The notes: a model not told the origin generated them from the sequence alone. A DNA stretch of 64,000 nucleotides from Shewanella sp. Isolate13 (GCF_022398325.1 NZ_JAKEVD010000005.1:17160-81159), one strand, 5' to 3'; shown: positions 26,523-35,176, counted from the first letter of the stretch. Made by a program: numbers and translations.

Positions 26523-26663
26523 ATGAGTAGTAACAATCACAAATCAGAACAATCGAATGCTAACAAAGGGACTCTAGGCACCAATAAAGCGTATCAAAAG
26601 GTGCTAGATAATCGTAGCCAGCAATTAAACCCTAATAATCCACGTTATCAAGGCAAAAAATAA
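26523..26663 (+). CDS. Basic NPNN-motif microprotein
   Basis: A 46-codon frame (starts MSSNNHKSEQ, ends PRYQGKK) with AAGGAGAT 6-7 nt upstream. It is rich in Asn and Lys and contains QQLNPNNPRYQ. The basic charge contrasts with the acidic gene that follows. A ribosome site, regular spacing and a shared NPNN motif with its neighbour support it as real. No function is known to me. Confidence 0.6.
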   Translation: MSSNNHKSEQSNANKGTLGTNKAYQKVLDNRSQQLNPNNPRYQGKK

Positions 26664-26673
26664 GGAGGAAACC

Positions 26674-26811
26674 ATGCCAGACACATCAGAAATGTCACAA
26701 GAAGAGTTAGATACATGGTCTGATATCAATAATCCAAACAATGATGCGGATATGGATGATTGGGCGGATATTCATAACCCCAATAATGATGGCTATATTG
26801 GTGATGATTAA
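26674..26811 (+). CDS. Acidic NPNN-repeat microprotein
   Basis: A 45-codon frame starting MPDTSEMSQEE has a near-perfect AAGGAGGAA site just before the ATG. It contains two copies of a W-[SA]-D-I-[NH]-NPNND repeat (residues about 15-24 and 30-39) and is strongly acidic. It follows the basic NPNN gene by 10 nt. I propose the pair act together or bind the HicA-like protein; this is inference. Confidence 0.65.
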   Translation: MPDTSEMSQEELDTWSDINNPNNDADMDDWADIHNPNNDGYIGDD

Positions 26812-26842
26812 CTAACTATGCAGCTCTAAAGCGTAACCGTCT

Positions 26843-26872
26843 AATGGGCAGTGTATACACTGCCCATTTTAT
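26843..26872 (+). terminator. Terminator of the viperin-NPNN run
   Basis: AATGGGCAGTG and CACTGCCCATT with a TATA loop form an 11-bp stem followed by TTTTA. It closes the plus-strand transcription unit. Confidence 0.8.
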
Positions 26873-27089
26873 TTGGAAACGTATGTTTTTGCATTTTGCA
26901 ATCTATTCTCTATAGCTCATTTATTGGTGAGAATCCTGTGCTTTCTCAGTAAGTTATGGCACAATCGAAACAGAGGGGACAGTTGTAACAGTTTGTTGAA
27001 GAAGCCGCTGTGTGGCAGAAGAGAAACAAGAATGTTAGGAACATCTAATAACTGGAATTCGATTTTTTATGACTCAATTTAAAATAGTC

Positions 27090-27633
27090 CGGCAACACTC
27101 GCATTCTTAACAGACAAGCATAATCAGTTTAAAAGGAAAAAGATTCAGGGCTAACTGTTGATGGTAATGCCTACTTAGATAAGCTCGAAACGCTAAGTAA
27201 CCGTTATTTTATAGAAATAGTTGGAGATAATTGCCATGTGTATCCTAATGGCGTACTTCACCAAGGTACAAGCGTTCAAAACTTTGTTTTTAACCGCCTC
27301 GACTATTTACTATGGTGCAGACTTTTAGCTGGTGAAAGTTTTAGTGGGAAAGATAAGGGCTATCTTGGAGTGCACTTTGATAAATTCCAGTTTGCCTTTA
27401 GAACCTCAGTCGAGCATTACTTCCCTCAAACAGATCCCTCTGGTGCCAAAGGGATGGAGGGGGTTGACCGATTCGGTAATCTTTGCCTTATTTCGCCAAG
27501 TAGTAACTCAAGATTGAGTAACTACTCTCCAGCAGATAAAAAGAAGTTTTATCGTGAAAACAACCGTGCAGAGAGCTTAAAGCAAGCACTTATGATGAGT
27601 TACGAACACTGGGGGCCTGATGGGGGGGGATAG
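27090..27633 (+). pseudogene. Remnant of a DUF262/DUF1524 (GmrSD-like) nuclease
   Basis: A frame open from 27133 to 27633 encodes SVEHYFPQ (HNH-type), [20 protein letters not shown] and [12 protein letters not shown], typical of the C-terminal DUF1524 nuclease domain of DUF262 proteins. The preceding bases continue the same protein only in another frame ([15 protein letters not shown] at 27098-27140), so there is a frameshift near 27140. The N-terminal DUF262 part is missing. It is a decayed defence nuclease; translation from a GTG at 27238 would give only the C-terminal piece. Confidence 0.6.
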
Positions 27634-27797
27634 TTAATATTGAAGAACACGAAAGGCTAATGCTCTCAGTTTTGAAAGGGCAATAATGCGTAGCTGATCG
27701 GACTGATAAATTCTCAGTAGGTTAGGGTTGTTAATATCGCGATATCTTCACGTTGTTTTCGCAGTAAATATCAATGTAAATAAGTAAGGAAGCTAAA

Positions 27798-28793
27798 TTG
27801 AGCCTATACAATATTTCTAATCAAAACTTAACAGCCCTTAAAAAGACCACTTTTGCTGAGGCAGGTTTGCATGAGCGCCGAGACCTGCAGGCTGCATTGA
27901 AGCAAAGTATTGAAGCGATAGCACCTGATTGCCTTGTTATCTCAGAAGAATTCTCTGATTGGGAAGATAGCCGTCGCCGTATTGACCTGTTAGCAATTGA
28001 TAAAAATGCCAACCTAGTGGTAATTGAGCTTAAGCGTGATGAGGTAGGTGCGCACATGGAGCTGCAAGCCCTGCGATATGCAGCAATGATCTCGAACATG
28101 ACCTTTGATAAGGCCTGCGAGTATTTTGACAGATATATTACGGCTGAAGGATTAGAATTGGATGCCCGAGAAGCTATTCTAGACTTTGTTGACTTAGATG
28201 AGAGTAGTATTGATGACTTTGGAAATGATGTCCGTATTGTTTTAGCATCTGCTGATTTTGGCAAGGAGCTGACAACCTCTGTGCTTTGGTTACGTGATAA
28301 GCAGCTTGATATAACTTGCGTCCGTTTAACACCTTATCAGTATAACGATGATATTTTGATTAATGCTGAGCAGATTATTCCGGTTCCTGAAGCCGAAGAG
28401 TATCAGATTAAGTTTCGTGAGAAGCGAGCAGAGCAACGAAGTGAGTCTGCTGGTGGGCGTGATTATTCGCGATTTAAGTATAAAGATCAGACTTACAATA
28501 AGAGAAATCTAGCATTGGCGCTTATCACTGATTGGATTGAAGCCCACCAGCCAAATTCTTTATCGGATTTACTGGAAGTATTTGATAAGGATATACGTCG
28601 ACGAATAGCCCTGCCTATATCAGATGTCACTGATGGCAAAGTGAAGCGATATCATTCAAGCGATGAAGACCTTATTGAGCTTGATTCAGGTGAAGTTATT
28701 GCCATATCTAACCAATGGAGTATTGGTAGTGTAACTCGTTTAATTGAAGTGGTTAGCCAGTATGGCTTTGAAGTTACTAAAGTCGACTCATAG
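27798..28793 (+). CDS. PDDEXK-type nuclease-like protein
   Basis: The 331-residue protein starts at TTG 27798 with AAGGA 8 nt upstream. Residues about 20-90 hold a restriction-endonuclease-like core, RRRIDLLAIDKNANLVVIELKRD: a D then E-L-K, the PD-(D/E)XK site. The C-terminal half (from about residue 215) is a separate domain, possibly DNA- or partner-binding (RNLALALITDWIEAHQPNSL). It is followed 34 nt later by a helix-turn-helix-like gene, suggesting a two-gene unit. Confidence 0.65.
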   Translation: MSLYNISNQNLTALKKTTFAEAGLHERRDLQAALKQSIEAIAPDCLVISEEFSDWEDSRRRIDLLAIDKNANLVVIELKRDEVGAHMELQALRYAAMISNMTFDKACEYFDRYITAEGLELDAREAILDFVDLDESSIDDFGNDVRIVLASADFGKELTTSVLWLRDKQLDITCVRLTPYQYNDDILINAEQIIPVPEAEEYQIKFREKRAEQRSESAGGRDYSRFKYKDQTYNKRNLALALITDWIEAHQPNSLSDLLEVFDKDIRRRIALPISDVTDGKVKRYHSSDEDLIELDSGEVIAISNQWSIGSVTRLIEVVSQYGFEVTKVDS

Positions 28794-28827
28794 TGCAAAG
28801 GTTTAGTTTAATAAAGGACAATTATCC

Positions 28828-29676
28828 ATGGTTGGATTAGGTGATGTAGAAGCATTCTTTGCGCTTAGAGCTAGGTATAAGAAATGGCGTAACCCTGAGC
28901 GTATCGTTACTAATACCGCACAGCGCTTTATTCGACTTTTTGAAGCGCATGGTATCGCTCGTGCACAAATCCCCCGTTTTTTTGGGCATAACCTCACCAT
29001 TCACCAAGTTGAAGATGAGACTGAACTTCTAAAGAGCTTAGATACAGATATTTTGGACGCGGCGGCAACACTATTTGGTGTGAAGCTTGAGTGGTTGGAA
29101 GGCGGTTCGGAAGAGCTGTATGAGCTCAAACATTTTTACAAACAGCCAAAGTTGTTCGGTGACTGGCTGAATTCTATATTGAATGCTGCTGGTGGAAACA
29201 GCGTTGATGGTTGGTTGTTAACTACGAAGTTCATGGCTGATGAATATGATGCGTTAATTTTAATGAGAGAGCAGGTTGCTGAGATCGGAAACGAACCTAT
29301 TTATCGTTATCATTTCTGTGAACTCTGGATTTATGGCTACTGGAAATGTCGAGCAGATATTGCTGCATGTATAGCACAAGCCTGGAGGCGTAATTGTTAT
29401 GTTTCAGGCCGAATGATTTCTCCTGACCAGTTTCATAAGTTGACCTCGTTAAACCACATTCCTGATAGCGACAACGAACAAACCTCAATCAGAGGTCGAA
29501 GGTTTCAAGCTGAAGACTTAACCACAGACCCTAAGTTTTACTCACGAAATATAGGTGAAGGTCAGTTTGGTATCGATAATGCGGTTGCATTATGGCTTGA
29601 TTACCACCAGCAAGGTTTAATGGATTCAGGCTTTGGGTGTCATGAAAGGGTATTTAGGGAGTTGCTCCAGAAGTAG
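28828..29676 (+). CDS. Island protein with an XRE-like N-terminus
   Basis: The 282-residue protein starts at ATG after AAAGGAC. The N-terminus (TAQRFIRLFEAHGIARAQIPRFFG, read in parts) looks like a helix-turn-helix of the XRE type. The rest is a helical domain with no family I recognise (for example YHFCELWIYGYWKCRADIAACI). It lies directly behind the nuclease-like gene and may direct or regulate it. Confidence 0.5.
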   Translation: MVGLGDVEAFFALRARYKKWRNPERIVTNTAQRFIRLFEAHGIARAQIPRFFGHNLTIHQVEDETELLKSLDTDILDAAATLFGVKLEWLEGGSEELYELKHFYKQPKLFGDWLNSILNAAGGNSVDGWLLTTKFMADEYDALILMREQVAEIGNEPIYRYHFCELWIYGYWKCRADIAACIAQAWRRNCYVSGRMISPDQFHKLTSLNHIPDSDNEQTSIRGRRFQAEDLTTDPKFYSRNIGEGQFGIDNAVALWLDYHQQGLMDSGFGCHERVFRELLQK

Positions 29677-29810
29677 GTCTATTTTCCCAAGACTGTTAAA
29701 ACAATCTAGTTAAATCTAGTTTATAGCCCGATCCGAGGAGGATTGCGCAGGGATGGTTTTATTTGCAGAGTTCCAATTTAATATTGGTTTTAAAGTTGGT
29801 GTTTTTTCTT

Positions 29811-30374
29811 TTACAGAGAACGCTTCTTCCTCCCCCCTTGAAACTTTTTAATGCCTTTAGGTGTGTATTCTTTAGTCTCATTTTTGGCTAAATAACTAGC
29901 ACGAAATATTGCGCTTAGAAAGCTATCTTTGTCTTGGTAGTGCACCCAATAGTTACAATTACTAGGGAAATAATAACTAACATTGACCAGCAAGTAACAG
30001 GCTCTATCTAAGTGTGGTTTTATACCAAATGAGTTTCGCACTTTCTGTGCATCAATAATGACTATGCAGTGGTAATGGCAGAACCCTTCAGCTGCTGTTT
30101 GTTCTCGTACCCATAAGTAGTCCATCCTACTGTTATAGTGCTTTTCTAGAGAGTTTGTCAGCTGCTTGAACAGCTTGCTAATGAGTTTGTTAGTACTGGT
30201 GGCTTCGTAAGTGTGGATTTCAAAACAGACCATTAGAACCTTCGGATGGAGCTCAAGCATTGAAAGTAATCTTTCAAAGATAGAATCCATGATGTCTTTA
30301 TTTAAACCAGTATCGAACTTTTGCACTGGCCAGAAGTAATCTAGGTATTCATACTCAGTAGCGTTAAAAGGCAT
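29811..30374 (-). CDS. YfjJ/inovirus Gp2-like replication protein
   Basis: The 187-residue protein has a core resembling the YagK/YfjJ C-terminal family found in inoviruses and P4-like elements. It includes WVREQTAAEGFCHYHCIVI, whose H100-Y-H102 is an HUH-type metal motif of rolling-circle replication initiators, and a basic tail (GGRKKRSL). A replication or relaxase-type nickase for the mobile element is likely. No catalytic tyrosine can be assigned with certainty. Confidence 0.6.
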   Translation of the reverse strand: MPFNATEYEYLDYFWPVQKFDTGLNKDIMDSIFERLLSMLELHPKVLMVCFEIHTYEATSTNKLISKLFKQLTNSLEKHYNSRMDYLWVREQTAAEGFCHYHCIVIIDAQKVRNSFGIKPHLDRACYLLVNVSYYFPSNCNYWVHYQDKDSFLSAIFRASYLAKNETKEYTPKGIKKFQGGRKKRSL

Positions 30375-30551
30375 AATAATAAAACCTGTAATAAATGCTG
30401 CTTGTGCCAGACCTGTAGCTCAATGATGCCGCGCATTTCAGTTTTGAAAACAATCTACTTAAGGCGCTAAATGTTGCTCTGAACCTTCATTCATTGTTTA
30501 TAAGGCTCATTTGGACGCATCTAAGTGCATTTGATGTCAGTAATATGGAAG

Positions 30552-30575
30552 AAAGGGCAGTTTTTACTGCCCTTT
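30552..30575 (-). terminator. Hairpin between AlpA-like and YfjJ-like genes
   Basis: AAAGGGCAGT and ACTGCCCTTT (arms 30552-30561 and 30566-30575) separate the minus-strand regulator gene (30613) from the replication gene, with T/A runs on both sides. It probably terminates the upstream regulator transcript. Confidence 0.7.
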
Positions 30576-30612
30576 TATCATGGGGCCCAAAATAAATGGT
30601 TTCAGGCTAGGG

Positions 30613-30837
30613 TTATTGGTTTTCTATCCAAAAGTCATAATCGCTTTTGCGCCAGCCCTTATTCTTTCCATTGATTTTTATGGGCTGAATGAATTGATTG
30701 TCACGTACTCTTCGTTGAAGAGTCGATATGCTGATGCTTAGTAGTTCAGCCATCTCTTTAGAGCGAATGATGTAATCCAGATCTTTAGATTGGATGCACT
30801 TTTGTTCCATATGTTTTAATAACCTTGGGGTTTTCAT
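30613..30837 (-). CDS. AlpA-like helix-turn-helix regulator (short)
   Basis: The 74-residue protein has a helix-turn-helix: SKEMAELLSISISTLQRRVR, then GWRKSDYDFW, the AlpA/MerR-type pattern of phage excision regulators. The N-terminal 20 residues are an unusual extension. It lies near a second AlpA gene, with both probably regulating the element. Confidence 0.65.
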   Translation of the reverse strand: MKTPRLLKHMEQKCIQSKDLDYIIRSKEMAELLSISISTLQRRVRDNQFIQPIKINGKNKGWRKSDYDFWIENQ

Positions 30838-30981
30838 CTGTTCAACTCCACTTAATCATCAAATAGGGCTTTTGTTTGCTTCTGCTTGATATAGTCAATC
30901 ATTATCGGGCAAAGAAGTCGTGGCATAGCTAAGTAATCGAGCTATCTGGCTACCCGCATCGTTTAGTAAATTGTTCCTGAG

Positions 30982-31173
30982 TTAAATGTTTTCGTGATCC
31001 CTCGCTTCAATTTGTTGCGTAATCCAGTTGTTGATCTCTTCTTCGACCCAGCCAACAGCGCGGGCTCCTAGTGGTAGTTGCTTAGGAAATTGATTCTGAG
31101 CGATCAGCTCGTAAATGGTAGAGCGGCTTAGCCCTGTGATATTAATGACTTCTTTTAATCTTAAAACTTTCAT
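30982..31173 (-). CDS. AlpA-family excision regulator
   Basis: The 63-residue protein has VINITGLSRSTIYELIAQN, then FPKQLPLGARAVGWVEEEI, the AlpA signature from P4-like elements. AlpA binds the att region or activates integrase to allow excision. It sits next to the decayed integrase and replication gene, a typical element core. Confidence 0.85.
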   Translation of the reverse strand: MKVLRLKEVINITGLSRSTIYELIAQNQFPKQLPLGARAVGWVEEEINNWITQQIEARDHENI

Positions 31174-31279
31174 GGATTGCCTCGTAATATCTCGGTGTTA
31201 ATAGTACGAGGCAAGCGTAATACAGACTAAGGCTTAAATTCTGGCAGTAATTTATTACTGTCAGAAACTAAAATTACTG

Positions 31280-31837
31280 TCAGAAATCTTTTATAGATTT
31301 CCTTAATAGCTTTTCAACGGTTGCACGAGCTAGAGGAGGAACACCAGTTTCAGGCCATTTTAGTGGTGCTTTTTCATCGATCAACTCTGCCCACTGTGGA
31401 ATCGTAGTACATTGATCCGGAAATTTTTTCAGCAGGTATAGAGCAAATTGGAGGACTTCCTCCCTTGCGCTAGCGTTTCTAGCTGTATTTCCGTGAATAG
31501 AGCCATCTTTATTGGTATTGAGAATGTTTGAGTCAGGATATAGAAGCTCTGCATCTTCTCGGTGGCCTATTTGGGTTAGATACTTTGCAATGCTGACTAT
31601 AGACGCTTCAGCATCTGAAGCCCCCATGACAGGTGGTAAGACTATGTCGATCTTGCTCTTGTTTGGATCGTTGATTGCTATCTCGAACTCAGAAATTAAT
31701 CCAGCATATAATTCGTTGGCTCTTTCAAAACTAGGATCGCCTCGTGGAATTGTAGAAATGTCATCAGCATTTAAAATTAGAGCGACAGCATCAGCTGGGT
31801 TCAGTGAGGTTTTGTATTTAAACCTAGATCTAGGCAT
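31280..31837 (-). CDS. Hypothetical protein of the element core
   Basis: The 185-residue protein has no signal peptide or membrane segment. Its helical composition includes a YKTSLNPADAVALILNADD start. I do not recognise it. It lies between AlpA and the decayed integrase, the place usually held by element accessory genes. Confidence 0.5.
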   Translation of the reverse strand: MPRSRFKYKTSLNPADAVALILNADDISTIPRGDPSFERANELYAGLISEFEIAINDPNKSKIDIVLPPVMGASDAEASIVSIAKYLTQIGHREDAELLYPDSNILNTNKDGSIHGNTARNASAREEVLQFALYLLKKFPDQCTTIPQWAELIDEKAPLKWPETGVPPLARATVEKLLRKSIKDF

Positions 31838-31921
31838 GGATGTCTCCCATTAAATTGCGGTTTCTAAATTTTTCTTATGTTTAGCAAGCGTAAGTCTGAG
31901 TGGTGGTTGGCCTAAGCCTGT

Positions 31922-32415
31922 GTTGAAATATGTTCACTCCACCAGCACGTGAACTTTCTGCATCGTTTGATATAGCTGCTCGGTTATAGGCCGCACGAAG
32001 GGTATTCTTGTCTACATGAGCGAGTGATACCTCAATCAATTCGGCATCGAATCCTTGCTCGTTGAAGGTTGTACTAGCTAAAGTGCGTAAGCCGTGGGCA
32101 ACTAAGCGGGCCTTTGTAGCCTATACGCCTGAGTGTCATATTGCCAATTTCTGTACTGGTGTGATTATTGGGATTTCTATCTGCAGGGATAACCCGTATC
32201 AGCTTATCGAAATCAACCTCAGGCGCACTTTGCCATTGCGGCTTCAGTTGGCCGCGTCATGGTATGAAGTTGGATCTCAATCAAGCAGCGAGTAATTTTC
32301 TTGATGCTGGCGTAGAAGAGGGACTCCATATACTTGGGTTGCTCATCAGGTTTAATCGTAGGCATCTTCTTTTTATCTGCCCTCCTAGATGTTGCAGCTA
32401 TTCCAAAAAGTGATT
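31922..32415 (-). pseudogene. Decayed P4-type integrase fragment
   Basis: The region is closely similar in DNA to the 3' half of the intact integrase at 44211-45404 (for example the segment around CATCGTTTGATATAGCTGC and GAGTGATACCTCAATCAA-type blocks). It is broken by frameshifts and an internal deletion near 32190-32210, and lacks the N-terminal half. It shows that a second related element once sat here. Confidence 0.7.
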
Positions 32416-32519
32416 TTGAATGACGTCGGTAATAATTAGAAATGTCATTACCAGATAGGAAGCAAAAATTCAGAGCGCATTACGAACAAAGCTAGCTGAA
32501 TTATGTGATATAAAAATTG

Positions 32520-32636
32520 GGTATCAAAAAATATTCGTATATTGATACCAGCTTTCTCTATTTAATGTCGGTATCATAAAACCAGGGTCTATCTTTGATG
32601 GTACTTTAATTATATGATACCCCTATATTTGATACC
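32520..32636. promoter_or_regulatory. GGTATCA/TGATACC repeat cluster before the recombinase (possible res site)
   Basis: The heptamer GGTATCA or its complement occurs at 32520, 32543 (inverted), 32570, 32615 (inverted) and 32630 (inverted). The pairs 32520-32549 and 32570-32621 each form an inverted repeat. The cluster lies just upstream of the serine recombinase ATG, the position of res or crossover sites in resolvase systems. Recombinase binding is inferred. Confidence 0.55.
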
Positions 32637-32656
32637 TTCCATAAAGTGAGTAACCA

Positions 32657-33223
32657 ATGCGTATCTTTTCCTATTGTCGTGTTTCTACAACAGAGCAAAC
32701 CACAGAGAATCAAGTTATTGCTATTAGGCAGAAAGGCTATGAGGTTAGTGACGCACGTACTATCAGTGAAACGATCTCTGGTTCTGTTGAAGCCATGAAG
32801 CGTGAAAAGTTCAAGATGCTAATCAATCACCAGATGGAAAGTGGCGATATGCTGGTGGTCTTAAAGCTAGATCGTTTAGGTCGAGATAACATAGACGTAC
32901 AAAACACAATTAACCTACTTACAGATAAAGGAGTCAAGGTTGTTTGCTTAGACTTGCCTGTAGCAGACCTTTCAAGTGCTGAGGGTAAGCTGATGCTGCA
33001 AATGTTTTCAGCCTTTGCGGAGTTCGAGCGGAACCGTATTAGAGAACGAACAAAAGAAGGGCTTGAACGAGCTAAAGCCCAAGGTAAAAAACTTGGTAGA
33101 CCAGAAGCGCATAACACTACTGCTTTAGTACAGACAAAGAAAGCAGCAGGCTTATCTCAATCTAAAACAGCAGAAGCATTAGGGGTTGGAATCGCTACTG
33201 TGAAAAGGCATTGGAATAAGTAA
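32657..33223 (+). CDS. Serine recombinase (resolvase/invertase family)
   Basis: The 188-residue protein starts with IFSYCRVSTTEQ, where Ser10 is the catalytic nucleophile. It carries LDRLGRD, AEFERNRIRERTKEG and a C-terminal helix-turn-helix (LSQSKTAEALGVGIATVKR). This is the length of a Pin/Hin/Tn3-type resolvase. It catalyses DNA resolution or inversion at short inverted sites, and such sites lie directly upstream. Confidence 0.9.
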   Translation: MRIFSYCRVSTTEQTTENQVIAIRQKGYEVSDARTISETISGSVEAMKREKFKMLINHQMESGDMLVVLKLDRLGRDNIDVQNTINLLTDKGVKVVCLDLPVADLSSAEGKLMLQMFSAFAEFERNRIRERTKEGLERAKAQGKKLGRPEAHNTTALVQTKKAAGLSQSKTAEALGVGIATVKRHWNK

Positions 33224-33419
33224 GTTTCCATTACCTACATCATTTCTAAGCTGCCCTAGCTATTGTGGCTATGAGAGGGTTAACTTGTTTGTGCCCCAAA
33301 CTATTTTAACGAATACTGTCAGTAAAGATGTGCCAGGTTCACTTTGGTCTAAATATTTCTAATACTAAAGTGGCGATGGTCTTCAGTTCTTATCAAATTG
33401 CGCCGAACGTGCAATTAAA

Positions 33420-33567
33420 GTCACTGGTTATTAGTAGAAAAAATTGATTATTCTCAAATAATCCTCGAGGTGCCGATGCCAGTGCCATGCTCTACAGTAT
33501 CATCGAGACAGCAAGGCGAATGGTCTTATTCTTTATAACTATATGCTTGAATTCATAAAAGAGGCCG
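33420..33567 (+). pseudogene. IS66-type transposase fragment
   Basis: Across frames, the translation contains VISRKN, then NPRGADASAMLYSIIETA and NGLILYNYMLEFIK, matching the end of IS66 TnpC (RGAxASAxLYSxIETAKANGL). A TGA replaces the expected Trp codon, and a base is missing near 33512. It is a fragment only. Confidence 0.65.
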
Positions 33568-33783
33568 GATCGTGGCGCGCTTACGGATGTTCACTCGGAA
33601 GGGCATGGCCGTTCTGTATTCAACTATTTAAATTCTGAATCTATGCCTGTACTGTCGGTTGAATACTACAACGGGCATAAACAGTTAATGCTTATGCCCG
33701 ATATGCGAAAAGCTGTGGCTGTTACAGCTTACGACGGTAGACATATGAAGGGTAATTGCTTCCATAAAGGACAAAGGGCATAA
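33568..33783 (+). other. Start-less open frame after the IS66 fragment
   Basis: An uninterrupted frame of 71 codons (including VHSEGHGRSVFNYLN and VEYYNGHKQLMLMPD) begins immediately where the IS66 match ends and stops at TAA 33781. It has no ATG at its head, so it is probably the C-terminal end of a gene cut by the IS event. I do not recognise it. Confidence 0.35.
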
Positions 33784-33802
33784 CGTGATTGTTATGCCCT
33801 TT
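33773..33802. terminator. Bidirectional terminator
   Basis: AAAGGGCATAAC and GTTATGCCCTTT (33773-33784 and 33791-33802) form a perfect 12-bp stem with flanking A/T runs. It ends the minus-strand HAD-phosphoribosyltransferase gene. Confidence 0.8.
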
Positions 33803-33805
33803 AAC

Positions 33806-35176
33806 TTACTGTTCGTTTTCAGCAGCATTAAGCTGATCAATAATCGCTTGAATGTTAGCCAATGGGTTTGGTGACGTTGTTTTCCCAAATGCAAATCCAT
33901 AAATCGGAACATCATCAGGGAGCATACCTAACTCTAGCAACACGGATGCTACTGCATTCATTTGCGCGCCAGATGTATATACATCATCTAGAAGCACTAC
34001 TGCCGTAATATCATCAGGGAAATTAGCTTCATCTTCTAGATACACACCTAGTGTTTCGATGTGTGCTTCAGGGGTTCTAGCATCATTAGATTTGTGTGAA
34101 GGCTTTTTAGGCTGCCACCTTTCAATAACCTGATGCGCCTTTATTCTATAGGGTAGTCCCCTGTTCGCATTTGCCCACTCTTCCCACCACATCGATACCT
34201 GAATCATGGGTCTGGAATGGTTGCACTCTTCTGGAACAGAACTTGGTATCGGCACTAAAGCGACTCTACCCTCGAAACCAACATCTTTAGCCCACTTGTA
34301 AAACTTCTGAATATAGATACCTGACAAACGTTTTAGTGCAACGTTGCTACCATTATTGATTTCTCCTGCATTAGTACAAAAAGGAACGCCAAGGTTTCTA
34401 TTCAATTGCTCATAAGTACGATTTTTAGCTGGCTTTAAACCGTAATAAACATCAAACCAAGTGTATCTGTATTGCGGTGTATTACAGTCACGATACCTTG
34501 GAATAAAATCTCTGGCGTAACCTATATTTGCATCAGGGATTGTGTAGACGTTTGTGTCTTCAAGCCTCACAGTACGGAAGTGTCTCTGGAAATCATAAGG
34601 CTCGTATTCTAAGTCGCCATTGATGAAATCAGTGATCACTTCATCTAGTTCCTCAATGTTACTCACAACTGCGGTAGGCATCGCGTTGTCTGTAATGTAC
34701 TTGACATTGAACTCAGTACCCCAAGTGCAAAATACCGATGGTGATTCAATGTAATGACCAAAGTGTATGTCTTTAGCTGTGTCACCGACGACTAAAACCC
34801 GAACATCGCTAAAGTCTTGGTCATGGTAAGCTGCCAATTCCTCCAAAAACACCTCTATCTCACAACAAGGCTTTCCAGCGTTAGATAAAATGTGCTGGTT
34901 ATCATACTCGAAACCATGTAAGTCCAGCACAGTTTCACAGTACCTACAGTCTGGAGAATTTGGTGAATCAGTAACGAAAACAACATGCGTATCATGATAC
35001 ATCTCTGATAGCTCATTGATGTAATCAACAATATTTGGGTCGTAAAGTCTGGTTTGGACTTCATTCTCACGAAGTTTATCGACGATTAAAGCTCGACCAT
35101 GCGTTGTTCGCAAGTAAGGTTGGCAATCTATTGTATTGACAAGCGTATTATCCAGATCAAAAATAATAACTTCCAT
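33806..35176 (-). CDS. HAD phosphatase and phosphoribosyltransferase fusion
   Basis: The 456-residue protein has an N-terminal HAD-like domain: IIFDLDNTLVNT (D7 and D9 catalytic), FVTDS, VLVVGDTAKD. Its C-terminal half is phosphoribosyltransferase-like: PIPSSVP near residue 305 and VVLLDDVYTSGAQM (about 393-406), the PRPP-binding loop. It lies 27 nt downstream of a DprA-like gene. This DprA plus PRTase/HAD combination has been predicted as an immune system; the substrate is not known. Confidence 0.75.
   Translation of the reverse strand: MEVIIFDLDNTLVNTIDCQPYLRTTHGRALIVDKLRENEVQTRLYDPNIVDYINELSEMYHDTHVVFVTDSPNSPDCRYCETVLDLHGFEYDNQHILSNAGKPCCEIEVFLEELAAYHDQDFSDVRVLVVGDTAKDIHFGHYIESPSVFCTWGTEFNVKYITDNAMPTAVVSNIEELDEVITDFINGDLEYEPYDFQRHFRTVRLEDTNVYTIPDANIGYARDFIPRYRDCNTPQYRYTWFDVYYGLKPAKNRTYEQLNRNLGVPFCTNAGEINNGSNVALKRLSGIYIQKFYKWAKDVGFEGRVALVPIPSSVPEECNHSRPMIQVSMWWEEWANANRGLPYRIKAHQVIERWQPKKPSHKSNDARTPEAHIETLGVYLEDEANFPDDITAVVLLDDVYTSGAQMNAVASVLLELGMLPDDVPIYGFAFGKTTSPNPLANIQAIIDQLNAAENEQ

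Noticed and set aside
26873..27082. 69-codon frame after the viperin terminator
   Set aside because: It follows the terminator, has no ribosome site and reads like random AT-rich translation; the region is better explained as the front of the decayed DUF262 gene.
29297..29488. Minus-strand frame of 63 codons inside the XRE-like gene
   Set aside because: It is an antisense shadow of a well-formed gene.
32062..32413. Two overlapping plus-strand frames of 77 and 81 codons
   Set aside because: They run antisense over the decayed integrase, which explains the sequence.
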